In this document: positions 28,608 to 37,670 of the stretch, piece after piece | How positions within the stretch are numbered: position 1 is the first letter of the stretch | How the letters are laid out: every line of letters begins with the position of its first letter | NCBI RefSeq assembly: GCF_014050525.1 | Contig: NZ_JACGAG010000001.1 | Location: forward strand, 196,501-260,500 | Source of the DNA: Clostridium sp. cel8 | Lineage (GTDB): Bacteria > Bacillota > Clostridia > Clostridiales > Clostridiaceae | DNA: 64,000 nt | Direction of reading: 5' to 3' | The notes under the pieces: generated by a model | The model's database searches: none | What the model was told of the DNA's origin: nothing | What the model saw: the letters and a program-made list of their open reading frames with translations, nothing else | Program-made: the position numbers and the translations under genes

Positions 28608-29237
28608 TTATATAAATTTATTAGGCAAATACGGTTCAACTATTATAGTATTACCTTTTACTCTTGCTACTTCTGGATATTTGGGCTTAATATTGTCCTC
28701 TGGTGCCCTAGTAAGTATATTTGCAATTTGGAGTATTTCAGGTTCAAGAGAAATAGCTGCAACTATCGCCTTTATATTACCTGAAAATCCTGCATGAACA
28801 TATCCTCTAAGTGCTCCAAATACGATTATATTACCACCTGCATAAACTTTAGAACCAGCATTTACATCGCCAATTACAACTATGTTTCCAGAATAATTTA
28901 TAATCTGTCCACTTCTAACTGTTCTCCTTAAAAATTTGGTTCTTCCTTCATATATACCAGAGAATACTTTGGTATACTTTTCTTTTACATCTTCAAATAT
29001 ACAATCTTTTACAAGGAATTCCTCAAATAATATATCTTTGAGCTTTCTATACTGTCTTTCATTTACATCCCTCAAATCAGTTGTTATCTTTAAAGTACAT
29101 CCCCTGTAAAAGTTTTTGCCTTTAGAAAGTCTATTTTTTAATGTTTCAACCATTTCATCAAAATCTCTAAACTTATTTATATTTATAATTACATTTATTC
29201 CCTCTCTATTTCCCTTTATAAGTATACCTCTATCCAT
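28608..29237 (-). CDS. minC: Septum site-determining protein MinC
   Basis: Inhibitor of FtsZ polymerisation. 209 residues: an N-terminal domain ([19 protein letters not shown] to about residue 95) and the C-terminal beta-helix with [39 protein letters not shown]. It is the first of minCDE. The IS element lies directly upstream, so transcription from mrdA may be interrupted. Confidence 0.93.
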   Translation of the reverse strand: MDRGILIKGNREGINVIININKFRDFDEMVETLKNRLSKGKNFYRGCTLKITTDLRDVNERQYRKLKDILFEEFLVKDCIFEDVKEKYTKVFSGIYEGRTKFLRRTVRSGQIINYSGNIVVIGDVNAGSKVYAGGNIIVFGALRGYVHAGFSGNIKAIVAAISLEPEILQIANILTRAPEDNIKPKYPEVARVKGNTIIVEPYLPNKFI

Positions 29238-29268
29238 ATTACTAGACCTCCAAAACCTACCACCACAT

Positions 29269-29295
29269 ATTATATTTCAACATAGCTAATGTAAA
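29269..29295 (-). promoter_or_regulatory. Possible minC promoter downstream of the IS element
   Basis: On the minus strand TTTACA and TATAAT are 15 bases apart, about 30 bases before the minC start. The spacing is short, so this is a weak prediction. Confidence 0.35.
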
Positions 29296-29329
29296 TCCTT
29301 CTAAAAAGTTAAATTTTATTTTAAATTAA

Positions 29330-30744
29330 GTGAACTACCACACCCACAAGGGGATGTGGCTTCTTTGTAAGAAGTTTGGCATTTAACTTTCGACTTGAAT
29401 TAACAAGCAACCCTTATTCTTAACGGGCGAGAACACTTGCCCTTATCCCTCATAGTTTCAACTAACTTGGGAATACATTTTTCTTCTTTTCTTAATATGT
29501 TTAGGCTACCATTTACATCTGAATTTACCAATCCAAAACTTGATTTGAATAGTCCTCTTACTACTCTACGAGATTTATCATATGTATTTTTAGTTATTAG
29601 CTCTAAGTCAAAAGCACTACACCCACTTGTATAACTTTCTTCTTTATATTTAACTTTGATTCCTTGAAGTTTAGCTTTATACTCTACAAGTTCTGCCAAT
29701 CTTTGAATAGGAATTTGAACAAAACCTTTATTATAATTCATGTCTTTCTTAATTCCTTTAAGCTTACCTATAACTATTTTCCCAACCTTATGCTCTATTG
29801 CTTTATCAATAATATTCTTACTTACTTTGTGAAGATAATCATTTACATAATTATTTCTATATCTTCTTAATCTATTGATTTCCTTAGTGTTTTTAAATTT
29901 ATCAGAACCACACTTTTTCATTTCAATACTTTGCAATTCTGCAATTCTTTTATTTGTATAAGAATTAACTGATTTAAGTTTCTTACCACAAAATAAGTAA
30001 CTATTTTGATTTTCTTTGAATGTTAATGTAGCCAAATTATCTAAACCTAAATCTATTGCCATAACATTAGTGTTATTATCAGTTTGTTCTAATTCCTGTT
30101 TTTTGTAGATTACAATTAAGTACCATTGTTTTAAAGAATTATCCCATTTAATTCTTACTTGTTGCAATCCATCCCAATTTATGAGGCTTTGAAGTTTGCT
30201 TAAAACCTCAAAATTTAAACTCTCTACCTCAAAAATAGATTTAATTGCTTTAGATAAGGACAATTTTAATATGTTATCTTGAAATCTTATAGCAAGATTA
30301 GTGAATATAATTTCATTTTTTCTATCTTGCATGTTCTTAAATTTTGGTGGTTTTGGTAGTCCATTATATTTATGTGGATTTACTTTATAATCTTTGATAC
30401 TTGCAAAATAAGATTTCCAATTCTGCTCTAATACCTTAAATGCTTGTTGCCTTGTATGACTATGAAGAAAGTCACAATGCCAATTTGATTTAAAAGCATT
30501 TTCAATATCTACATAAGATTTAAAACCATTTTCTCTTAAATCATAATTTATTATGTTGTAGAGTTTTGTTGTGTGAAAAGACAATTCTTCTATGATTTTT
30601 AATTGCTCTACCGTAAAATTTGGTTTGAATTTAAATGATAATTTCATTTTCCACCTCCTTTACATTGTTATGTATGTTTATTTTAACATAATATTTTTAA
30701 AGTCCTTACATCTACAGGCACAAGACACAGTGGTTTTACGGACT
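29330..30744 (-). mobile_element. IS200/IS605-type element carrying only tnpB (IS1341-like)
   Basis: The element holds one gene and no Y1 transposase (tnpA). The right end, after tnpB on the minus strand, has the typical subterminal hairpin CCACATCCC / GGGTGTGG followed by the TAGTTCAC end at 29330. The left end shows an imperfect palindrome with AGTCC / GGACT at about 30700-30744. The left boundary is approximate. There are no target duplications, as expected for this family. It separates mrdA and its terminator from minC. Confidence 0.7.
29400..30647 (-). CDS. tnpB: TnpB-like RNA-guided nuclease (IS605 OrfB family) with unusual RuvC-II
   Basis: 415 residues. RuvC-I aspartate is D199 in MAIDLGLDN and RuvC-III aspartate is D377 in NSDVNGSLNI. 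At the place of the usual RuvC-II glutamate the sequence reads IVIGKLKGIK, with Gly294-Lys295 instead of Glu-Asp. A glutamate pair (E336-E337) lies just before YTS and may serve instead. The zinc-ribbon is degenerate: only one cysteine (C343) is left where CxxC is expected. TnpB proteins cut DNA using a guide RNA made from the element's right end. Frame is full length, so it may be active. Ribosome site AGGAGGTG is good. Confidence 0.85.
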   Translation of the reverse strand: MKLSFKFKPNFTVEQLKIIEELSFHTTKLYNIINYDLRENGFKSYVDIENAFKSNWHCDFLHSHTRQQAFKVLEQNWKSYFASIKDYKVNPHKYNGLPKPPKFKNMQDRKNEIIFTNLAIRFQDNILKLSLSKAIKSIFEVESLNFEVLSKLQSLINWDGLQQVRIKWDNSLKQWYLIVIYKKQELEQTDNNTNVMAIDLGLDNLATLTFKENQNSYLFCGKKLKSVNSYTNKRIAELQSIEMKKCGSDKFKNTKEINRLRRYRNNYVNDYLHKVSKNIIDKAIEHKVGKIVIGKLKGIKKDMNYNKGFVQIPIQRLAELVEYKAKLQGIKVKYKEESYTSGCSAFDLELITKNTYDKSRRVVRGLFKSSFGLVNSDVNGSLNILRKEEKCIPKLVETMRDKGKCSRPLRIRVAC

Positions 30745-30753
30745 AAATTAAAT

Positions 30754-30790
30754 AAAATTTGCGAATAGAAAATTCCTAAACGCAAATTTT
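30754..30790 (-). terminator. Terminator after mrdA
   Basis: A perfect 10-bp stem (AAAATTTGCG / CGCAAATTTT) with a 17-base loop is followed on the minus strand by ATTTAATTT. The IS element is inserted immediately beyond it. Confidence 0.7.
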
Positions 30791-30814
30791 ATACACAATA
30801 TAATATTAAATGTT

Positions 30815-33493
30815 CTAATTATTTGTAGTGCTTTCAGTATTTTCATCATTTTCATCAAGTCCAAAATAAGCAGAATATATACTCTTTGCTATTTGAGCAG
30901 ACCCTGCTCCTTGACCACCATCAAATACCACAGCACATACAGCTATCTCAGGATCATCAATTGGTGCAAATCCAACATACACAGCATAATCTGTTCTCCC
31001 AATTTTTGTCATATGTTCTTCACTTCCAATACTTGCAGTTCCCGTCTTACCAGCTGTTTTAATTGGAAAATCTGCAAATACCTGCGATGCTGTTCCCTTT
31101 TCATTAACAGCTTGCATTCCAGCTTTTACCCATTTAATAGTTGATTCACTTACACCTGTATCTTCAAGGACTTCAGGTTTTGTTTTACTTATTACCTTAT
31201 TGTTTGGATCAATTATCTTATCAACTAAGTGAACCTTATATCTTGTTCCTCCATTTGCAATAGTAGCCATATAATTTGCCAGCTGCAGAGGTGTAAATTG
31301 ATTCAATCCCTGTCCTATAGAAGCATCTTCTATATTTGCAGGAACTTTAAGCTGTGAATTTGCATCTAATATAGTTATATAGTATATAACATCAAGTAAT
31401 GTGTCCATTTGCTTTTCTGTAATAGTCTTCTTATTGTTAGGATCCTTTTCTGTAAGTTCAGTAAACAACTCTTTATACTTTGATTTATCAAAACTCTTAG
31501 TTCCATTTTTTATACAATCTTGAATAAGTGTTTTTATACTCTTTTTAAGTGCAGCTACTTCCTTTGAATCTTCTTCACTGTCATTCAAATTGATTTTAAC
31601 TACCTTGTTACCTCTATCATCTTCACCATTTCTAAGTACATCCATTACTTTCCAAAGATATGTATTTGCAAAAGTATTCTTATTTGATACAGTATTATAC
31701 ACTTGCCCAAATTTCTCAGGTATCTCTATACCAGTAGTTGGCACTTCACCACTAGTTGGATCCGCTCCAAGTCCAAACTTCCATGCATACTTTGCAAGAA
31801 TATCATCCCCAAATGCATCACGAAGCATTTTACCTACAGTCATAAAATAAGGGTTACTTGACTTTTCTATAGCACGAACAAGATCAACTATTCCATTTGC
31901 ACCATCTAAAGTAAAATTAACAATATTTCCTCCACCTTTATCAAAATAACCTTCATCATCAACTGTAAAATCCGGAGTTATAACACCACTTTCAAGTCCT
32001 GCAATTGCAGTCATAGGCTTGAAAGTCGAACCAGGTGGTATAAGAGATTGAGTTGCATAATTGTAAAATGGTTTTGGATATATATCATACAAATCCTTCC
32101 TTATAGTCGTATTTCCCTTTATACTCTTATCTATTGGAAAGAGTTCATCTAACACTTGCTCTTCAGTTTTTCCTGAATAATATTGTGTAAGATTTCTCTT
32201 TTCAATATATTCTTTTCCAAATTTCTCAAGATCAGGATTAAAATACTGAACATACTGTTCTGATGTCAACTTTCCAGGATTGGAAAACAAATTTGGATCA
32301 TATCCTGGTCTACTTGCAAGTGCAATTACTGCACCTGTTTTTACATCTATAGCAACTGCTGCACCTCTGGTTGCATTTGTAGTATCAGATCTTCTCTGTC
32401 CATAAGGATTTTTCTGCAACTCTTCCATTCTATTATCAAGGGCTTTTTCTGCAGCTTCTTGAACATTTTTATCTATAGTAAGCTGTACTGTATTTCCAGG
32501 AACAGCTTCTTTCGTTCCCATTTCCTCAATTATCTTTCCGTTGTTATTAAGCTTTACTGTTCTGCCGCCTTTTTCACCTCTAAGCTCATCTTCAAATGCA
32601 GCTTCAATTCCCGCTTGGCCTACATAATCTGTATTAACATCATATCCTTTTTCTTTATACTTTGCAGAATCTGTACTACTTATCTTTGATATGTATCCAA
32701 TTACTGATGATGCAAGGTCCTCATTTGGATAGTACCTCATCGGTTGGGTATCTACATTTACCCCTGGAAGATCATTTAACATTTGAGAAAACTTAAGTGC
32801 AGTTTCTTTTTTTATATTACTTGCAATTACAACTGGATCATATCCTGAATAGCTGTGCATCTTTAAAGTGTCCTTTACTATCATAAATCTTCTTTGTTCT
32901 TCTAATGAATAGTTGCTACTTATACCATATTTTTCTAAAAGCAGTTTAAAAGTTTCCTCTGGAGAAATCTTTAATAGCTCTTCATTTACTTTTTCTTCAA
33001 GTTCATCATCTGATATATCCTTATTTTTACTTTTTATTTTTTTCTCTATAGAGTCGTTTAAATTTCTATCTCTTTTAAATCGTATTTCTAACATCTGTCT
33101 TGTCTTTGGATCATCACTTCTAAACTCAAACTTAAATGGATTTATTTTAAGCTCAAAATCATCATCTTGACTTTCTCCATTTTCATCTAGAATTTTAAAT
33201 ACTTTATCCATTGTCTGAAAAAAATGTTTATCACTTTCATCGGTTTCATTGTAAACAAGATTATATCCCTGTCTACTTGTTGCCAAGAGTTCCCCATTTT
33301 TATCAATAATATCACCTCTTGGAGCAGAATCCGATATCTGTCTTATAGATCTATTGGAGGCTTCTTTCTTATATTCATCTCCATTTAGAATTTGGAGTGA
33401 AAAAAGTTTACCAATAATTATACTAAATATACATGCTATAATTATAATAAGTGCAGAATATCTAGTTAGTCCCTTTTCCTTCTCCAACTTCAT
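30815..33493 (-). CDS. mrdA: Penicillin-binding protein 2 (elongation transpeptidase)
   Basis: Class B PBP that cross-links peptidoglycan with RodA and MreBCD. A single N-terminal membrane helix (about 12-35) is followed by the dimerisation domain and the transpeptidase domain with S489-T-F-K492, S545-S-N547 and K816-T-G818. At 892 residues it is longer than the roughly 600-700 of most PBP2 proteins: a charged stretch at about 110-215 and a lysine-rich one at about 605-720, between the SxN and KTG motifs, account for this. Last gene of the mreBCD-mrdA group. Confidence 0.94.
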   Translation of the reverse strand: MKLEKEKGLTRYSALIIIIACIFSIIIGKLFSLQILNGDEYKKEASNRSIRQISDSAPRGDIIDKNGELLATSRQGYNLVYNETDESDKHFFQTMDKVFKILDENGESQDDDFELKINPFKFEFRSDDPKTRQMLEIRFKRDRNLNDSIEKKIKSKNKDISDDELEEKVNEELLKISPEETFKLLLEKYGISSNYSLEEQRRFMIVKDTLKMHSYSGYDPVVIASNIKKETALKFSQMLNDLPGVNVDTQPMRYYPNEDLASSVIGYISKISSTDSAKYKEKGYDVNTDYVGQAGIEAAFEDELRGEKGGRTVKLNNNGKIIEEMGTKEAVPGNTVQLTIDKNVQEAAEKALDNRMEELQKNPYGQRRSDTTNATRGAAVAIDVKTGAVIALASRPGYDPNLFSNPGKLTSEQYVQYFNPDLEKFGKEYIEKRNLTQYYSGKTEEQVLDELFPIDKSIKGNTTIRKDLYDIYPKPFYNYATQSLIPPGSTFKPMTAIAGLESGVITPDFTVDDEGYFDKGGGNIVNFTLDGANGIVDLVRAIEKSSNPYFMTVGKMLRDAFGDDILAKYAWKFGLGADPTSGEVPTTGIEIPEKFGQVYNTVSNKNTFANTYLWKVMDVLRNGEDDRGNKVVKINLNDSEEDSKEVAALKKSIKTLIQDCIKNGTKSFDKSKYKELFTELTEKDPNNKKTITEKQMDTLLDVIYYITILDANSQLKVPANIEDASIGQGLNQFTPLQLANYMATIANGGTRYKVHLVDKIIDPNNKVISKTKPEVLEDTGVSESTIKWVKAGMQAVNEKGTASQVFADFPIKTAGKTGTASIGSEEHMTKIGRTDYAVYVGFAPIDDPEIAVCAVVFDGGQGAGSAQIAKSIYSAYFGLDENDENTESTTNN

Positions 33494-33518
33494 AATATTA
33501 CCTCCTCTTTAAAATCTA

Positions 33519-34010
33519 TTAAAATTTCCATTCAGTTTTCATGTAACTAATTTGAGAAAGTCTATATACAGGTTTATACATAAAAAATCCAACTACAGTA
33601 TTGTATATGGAAACAAAAAACAAACTTACTAAGTTTATAGTAATACCGCTTAACCAAAGTATTACAAATAGAAATAGTCCTTTTAAAATTGATAGTCCAA
33701 AACAAGATAAAACAGGAATAAATTTCTTATCCTTAAATATACTATTTCCTATAAATCCTGAAATAACACATACTATCATATTTACAAATGCATTTATCCA
33801 GAAACCATCTATAAAATAGATATCTTGAAGAATTCCTGCAAAAATTCCAATAAAAAGTCCATAATAACTTTCACTTGCGATACAATAGCAGATTATAAAA
33901 ACAAAAAGCAAACTTGGATATACCGTTTTTATAGCTAAAAATGGTACAACCGAATTATCTAGAATAAAAAGTATTACTAACAAGAACAATAATATAAATA
34001 TCTTTTTCAT
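33519..34010 (-). CDS. mreD: Rod shape-determining protein MreD
   Basis: 163 residues, almost wholly hydrophobic with five or six helices, typical of MreD. The frame begins at a GTG that is part of the ribosome site AAGGTG; the ATG at 34010, 6 bases on, is chosen. It lies between mreC and mrdA in the elongation operon. Confidence 0.9.
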   Translation of the reverse strand: MKKIFILLFLLVILFILDNSVVPFLAIKTVYPSLLFVFIICYCIASESYYGLFIGIFAGILQDIYFIDGFWINAFVNMIVCVISGFIGNSIFKDKKFIPVLSCFGLSILKGLFLFVILWLSGITINLVSLFFVSIYNTVVGFFMYKPVYRLSQISYMKTEWKF

Positions 34011-34020
34011 AAACATCACC

Positions 34021-34881
34021 TTAGTACTTTATATCTGCTTCATTTTTAGGAACTACAACCATTACTTGTTCAAGTTTATCAAAATTTACATATGGCTTTA
34101 TTACCGCTTCTTTCATTACCTTTGCTCTGTCAAGCTCTACACTTATAACCTTACCTATTTTTATTCCCTTTGGATAAGAATTATCTATTCCAGAAGTTAA
34201 AATTGTATCACCTTTTTTAATTTTAGATTTAACAGGAAGATAATACATCTTTGCAAGCATATCGTTTGAAGTACCTTTGTATCCTTTAACAATTCCCTGT
34301 TCTGTAATTTCATCTTTAGTACTTATGCCTTGAATTTCACCGCCTACTGCAATATTCTCATTTACTATAGACTGAATTATAGCCCAATTTTTTCCAACAT
34401 AAGTCACCTTTCCAACAAGTCCTTCAGGTACAATTGCTACCATGTTTTTCTTTATTCCGTCACTGCTTCCTCTATTTATTATAAATTGATTTAAAGCAGC
34501 ATTTTGTCCCTTTCCTGTTATATCACATCCTATATATTCATACTCAGATCTATTTTTTTTAAAATTCAACTCTTCTCTCAAATTAGCATTTTCATTTTTT
34601 AAATAATTATAGTCTATAAGTTTATTCTCAAGTTCACTATTTTTCTTAATCAATTCTTCATTTTCTTTTTTCACTTCGGAAAAGTTTATTATAAAACTAA
34701 AAAACTGCTTTATATTATTATTGAATTTATAGATTACACCCTGCACAGAATTGAATGTAACACCAAGTTCATTTCTCATAAAGAATACATTATTACCCTT
34801 TATGCTAAAAGAGATTAAGATCAAAAATGTAACTGACAGCACTATTACAATTACTGCCAGCTTATTTCTAAATGACTTCAT
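34021..34881 (-). CDS. mreC: Rod shape-determining protein MreC
   Basis: 286 residues: a membrane helix near residues 8-28, a coiled coil (about 60-105, rich in Lys-Lys-Asn-Glu heptads) and the extracytoplasmic beta domain (VGKVTYVGKNWAIIQSIVNENIAVGG). It scaffolds PBP2 outside the membrane. Its ribosome site is poor (AGTGATG) and the start is 9 bases after the mreB stop, so translation is probably coupled. Confidence 0.93.
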   Translation of the reverse strand: MKSFRNKLAVIVIVLSVTFLILISFSIKGNNVFFMRNELGVTFNSVQGVIYKFNNNIKQFFSFIINFSEVKKENEELIKKNSELENKLIDYNYLKNENANLREELNFKKNRSEYEYIGCDITGKGQNAALNQFIINRGSSDGIKKNMVAIVPEGLVGKVTYVGKNWAIIQSIVNENIAVGGEIQGISTKDEITEQGIVKGYKGTSNDMLAKMYYLPVKSKIKKGDTILTSGIDNSYPKGIKIGKVISVELDRAKVMKEAVIKPYVNFDKLEQVMVVVPKNEADIKY

Positions 34882-34890
34882 AAGGCATCA

Positions 34891-35901
34891 CTATTTTCTA
34901 CTAGATACTATTTTATCTATAGTATCTAGTGCTTTTCCTGCACCTAATGCTACACAATCTAAAGGTGTTTCCGCTATATGAACTGGAATATGTGTTTCTA
35001 TATTTACAAGTTGATCTAAACCTCTAAGCATAGCTCCTCCACCTGCTAGCATGATCCCTTTGTCCATTATATCAGATGCAAGTTCAGGTGGTGTTTTTTC
35101 AAGTGTAGTCTTTATAGCATCTATAATTGCAATTACAGGTTCTTTCAGCGCACCTCTTATCTCTTCTTCTGTTATAGTTATAACTTTAGGAAGTCCTGTA
35201 ACAAGATCTCTTCCTCGTATCTCCATAGATTCATTCTCTCCAATATCATAAGCCGATCCAAGTTGTATCTTAACATTTTCCGCTGTCCTATCACCTATCA
35301 TAAGACTATATTCCTTCTTTATATAGCTTATTATAGCCTGATCTAATTCATCTCCTGCAATTCTTAAAGATTTACTTGTAACTATTCCTCCAAGGGATAT
35401 TATAGCAACTTCAGTAGTTCCTCCCCCTATGTCAACAATCATACTTCCAGTTGGTTCATTAACAGGCAATCCTGCTCCTATTGCGGCTGCCATAGGTTCC
35501 TCCATTAAAAGTACATCTCTAGCTCCTGCATGTTTTGTTGCCTCTTCTATTGCTCTCTTTTCAACTTCTGTAACCCCTGATGGAAAACATACAAATATTC
35601 TTGGACTAGTAAAAGCTGACTTTGGACTTACTTTTTCAATAAACTTTCTAAGCATTGTGTGAGTAACATCAAAATCTGCAATAACTCCATCTTTAAGTGG
35701 TCTTATGGCTACAATATTTCCAGGAGTTCTCCCTATCATATCTTTTGCTTCATTCCCAACTGCCATAACTTTTTTTACATCACTATTTATAGCCACAACG
35801 GAAGGCTCTCTAAGAACTATTCCCTTACCCTTTACATATATTAAAGTATTTGCAGTACCTAAATCTATTCCCATATCTCTTGATATTCCAAAAAATCCCA
35901 T
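34891..35901 (-). CDS. mreB: Actin-like cell-shape protein MreB
   Basis: 336 residues. Nucleotide-binding motifs of the actin fold are present: [17 protein letters not shown] (phosphate 1), [16 protein letters not shown] (phosphate 2) and [13 protein letters not shown] (adenosine). Filaments of MreB at the membrane direct the elongation machinery encoded by the next three genes. AGGAG lies 8 bases before the ATG. Confidence 0.96.
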   Translation of the reverse strand: MGFFGISRDMGIDLGTANTLIYVKGKGIVLREPSVVAINSDVKKVMAVGNEAKDMIGRTPGNIVAIRPLKDGVIADFDVTHTMLRKFIEKVSPKSAFTSPRIFVCFPSGVTEVEKRAIEEATKHAGARDVLLMEEPMAAAIGAGLPVNEPTGSMIVDIGGGTTEVAIISLGGIVTSKSLRIAGDELDQAIISYIKKEYSLMIGDRTAENVKIQLGSAYDIGENESMEIRGRDLVTGLPKVITITEEEIRGALKEPVIAIIDAIKTTLEKTPPELASDIMDKGIMLAGGGAMLRGLDQLVNIETHIPVHIAETPLDCVALGAGKALDTIDKIVSSRK

Positions 35902-35921
35902 TTATATTTCTCCTTTCAAAT

Positions 35922-36599
35922 TCACAATATTCCCTTTTCTTTTAAACTTATATATCTTCCATTTCCTATTATCAAATGATCAAGTAATTCTATTCCTAAA
36001 ATTTTTCCACATTCATTTAATCTATATGTAACTTTAATATCTTCTTTACTTGGAGATGGATCTCCAGAAGGATGATTATGACATACTATTATGGAAGCAC
36101 TACTCTTTTTAATAGCATCATTAAAAACTTCCCTGGGATGCACTATAGATGAATTTAAACTTCCAACAAAGATTGTCTTTACACTTATAACTATATTTTT
36201 TGTATTTAACATTATAACTACAAGTTTCTCCTGATTAAGGAACTTCATCTCTCCCATTACAAGTGATGCAGCATCTTTTGAACTGCATATCTTATAGTTT
36301 TCTCCATTTTTAAATGAATTAAGCCTTTTAGAAAGTTCAATAATAGCCATAATCTTTGCACTTTTTGCCTTTCCAATTCCATCAATATTAATAAAATCCT
36401 CCAAAGTAGATTTCATCATTCCACTTAGTCCACCTTCTTTATGGATAATTTTACTACTTAAAGATATTATATTTTCTTTTTTACTTCCAGATCCAAGTAA
36501 TATAGCCAAGAGTTCAACATTTGATAAAATTTCAGGTCCATATCTAAATAATCTTTCTCTAGGTCTTTCATTTTCAGGTAAATCCTTGATTTTTAACAT
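35922..36599 (-). CDS. radC: RadC family JAB/MPN-domain protein
   Basis: 225 residues with an N-terminal helix-hairpin-helix part (NIDGIGKAKSAKIMAIIELSKR) and the JAMM metal motif HNHPSGDPSPSKED. Despite the name, a DNA-repair role is doubtful in Bacillus and E. coli; the family's function is unsettled. It sits between maf and mreB, which is its usual place in Firmicutes. Confidence 0.93.
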   Translation of the reverse strand: MLKIKDLPENERPRERLFRYGPEILSNVELLAILLGSGSKKENIISLSSKIIHKEGGLSGMMKSTLEDFINIDGIGKAKSAKIMAIIELSKRLNSFKNGENYKICSSKDAASLVMGEMKFLNQEKLVVIMLNTKNIVISVKTIFVGSLNSSIVHPREVFNDAIKKSSASIIVCHNHPSGDPSPSKEDIKVTYRLNECGKILGIELLDHLIIGNGRYISLKEKGIL

Positions 36600-36620
36600 A
36601 GTATTTAATCTAACTCCTTA

Positions 36621-37199
36621 CTACAGATTTACCCCCATCCCAACTAATATTTTATAAATTTTATTTAAAGGAAGTCCTACTACATTGTAATAGCATCCAT
36701 GAATTTCAGATACAAATACTCCTCCATAACCTTGAATGCCATATGCACCAGCCTTATCCTTATATTCACCTTTTTTTAAATATCTCTCTATCTCATCATC
36801 AGATATATCTGAAAACTTCACAGAAGTTTTAACAAAGTCCTTTTCTACAATTCCAAGCTCTTTATTTATAACTGCTATTCCAGAGTACACCTGATGTTCA
36901 TTTCCACTTAAAGATTTAAGCATATAAAAAGCTTCATCTCTATCTTTAGGTTTTCCAAATATCTTTCCATTAAAATATACTACAGTGTCACATCCTATTA
37001 TAACAAGATTTTTTTCAGGTAATTTCAAGCAGGCATTTTTGGCCTTGCCAAGTGCAAGATCCATAACATATGTACTGCAGTCCCCCTTGAATTCAACACT
37101 TTCTTCTGAAAAGTTACTGACAAACACATCAAAATTATCTACAAGTCTTTTCAAAAGCTGCTGTCTTCTAATTGATGCAGAAGCTAATACAACTTTCAT
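36621..37199 (-). CDS. maf: Maf family nucleotide pyrophosphatase
   Basis: 192 residues with the Maf signature LASASIRRQQLLKRL at the N-terminus, GCDTVVYFNGKIFGKP and the YGIQGYGGVFVSEIHGCYYNVVGLP block. Family members hydrolyse dTTP, UTP or modified nucleotides, and overexpression blocks septation in Bacillus. It follows a DUF4321 gene by 11 bases. Confidence 0.93.
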   Translation of the reverse strand: MKVVLASASIRRQQLLKRLVDNFDVFVSNFSEESVEFKGDCSTYVMDLALGKAKNACLKLPEKNLVIIGCDTVVYFNGKIFGKPKDRDEAFYMLKSLSGNEHQVYSGIAVINKELGIVEKDFVKTSVKFSDISDDEIERYLKKGEYKDKAGAYGIQGYGGVFVSEIHGCYYNVVGLPLNKIYKILVGMGVNL

Positions 37200-37210
37200 T
37201 TAATCACTTC

Positions 37211-37471
37211 CTAATATCTTCTATATAATATTATAGCCACAATTACACCTATTATAGTCATTATATTAATATTAAATTTTAACCCAAGAGTTACAGTCAT
37301 AATTCTAAAGCTTAAAATTAAAGGTGCATTGGTGCCTACTTCATAGAAATTTTTTAAAAATTTTAACTCACTAAAACTATTACCAAGAGTATCACCAATA
37401 AGGCTGCCTGCTATAGCACCTAGTAATATCAATAGCCATAAAAAAGCTGAATTTTTAACTGTACTCTTCAC
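37211..37471 (-). CDS. DUF4321 small membrane protein
   Basis: 86 residues with two or three membrane helices and the conserved LGAIAGSLIGDTLG segment of DUF4321. A GTG at 37471 with AGGGGG 6 bases upstream is the best start; the TTG six codons earlier overlaps the ribosome site. Conserved in clostridia upstream of maf; function unknown, perhaps envelope-linked by context. Confidence 0.8.
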   Translation of the reverse strand: MKSTVKNSAFLWLLILLGAIAGSLIGDTLGNSFSELKFLKNFYEVGTNAPLILSFRIMTVTLGLKFNINIMTIIGVIVAIILYRRY

Positions 37472-37583
37472 TTGAATCCCCCTATTCAACAGTATGTCTA
37501 ATATAGTTTATCATTTAATATAATCATAAACAAGTACATACACTATTGTTTAAAAAATTTTTTAAATTAAATATAAAAATAGC

Positions 37584-37611
37584 AGGTATTGTAAAAAAAT
37601 TATACATACCT
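37584..37611 (-). terminator. Probable terminator after the SPOR-domain gene
   Basis: The stem AGGTAT / ATACCT with a 16-base loop is followed on the minus strand by TATTTTTAT. Modest stem. Confidence 0.45.
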
Positions 37612-37670
37612 ACCTCTCTATCTCCTCTTCAATTATGCATTTTAAGATAAAATAATATACTAAGTTACAT

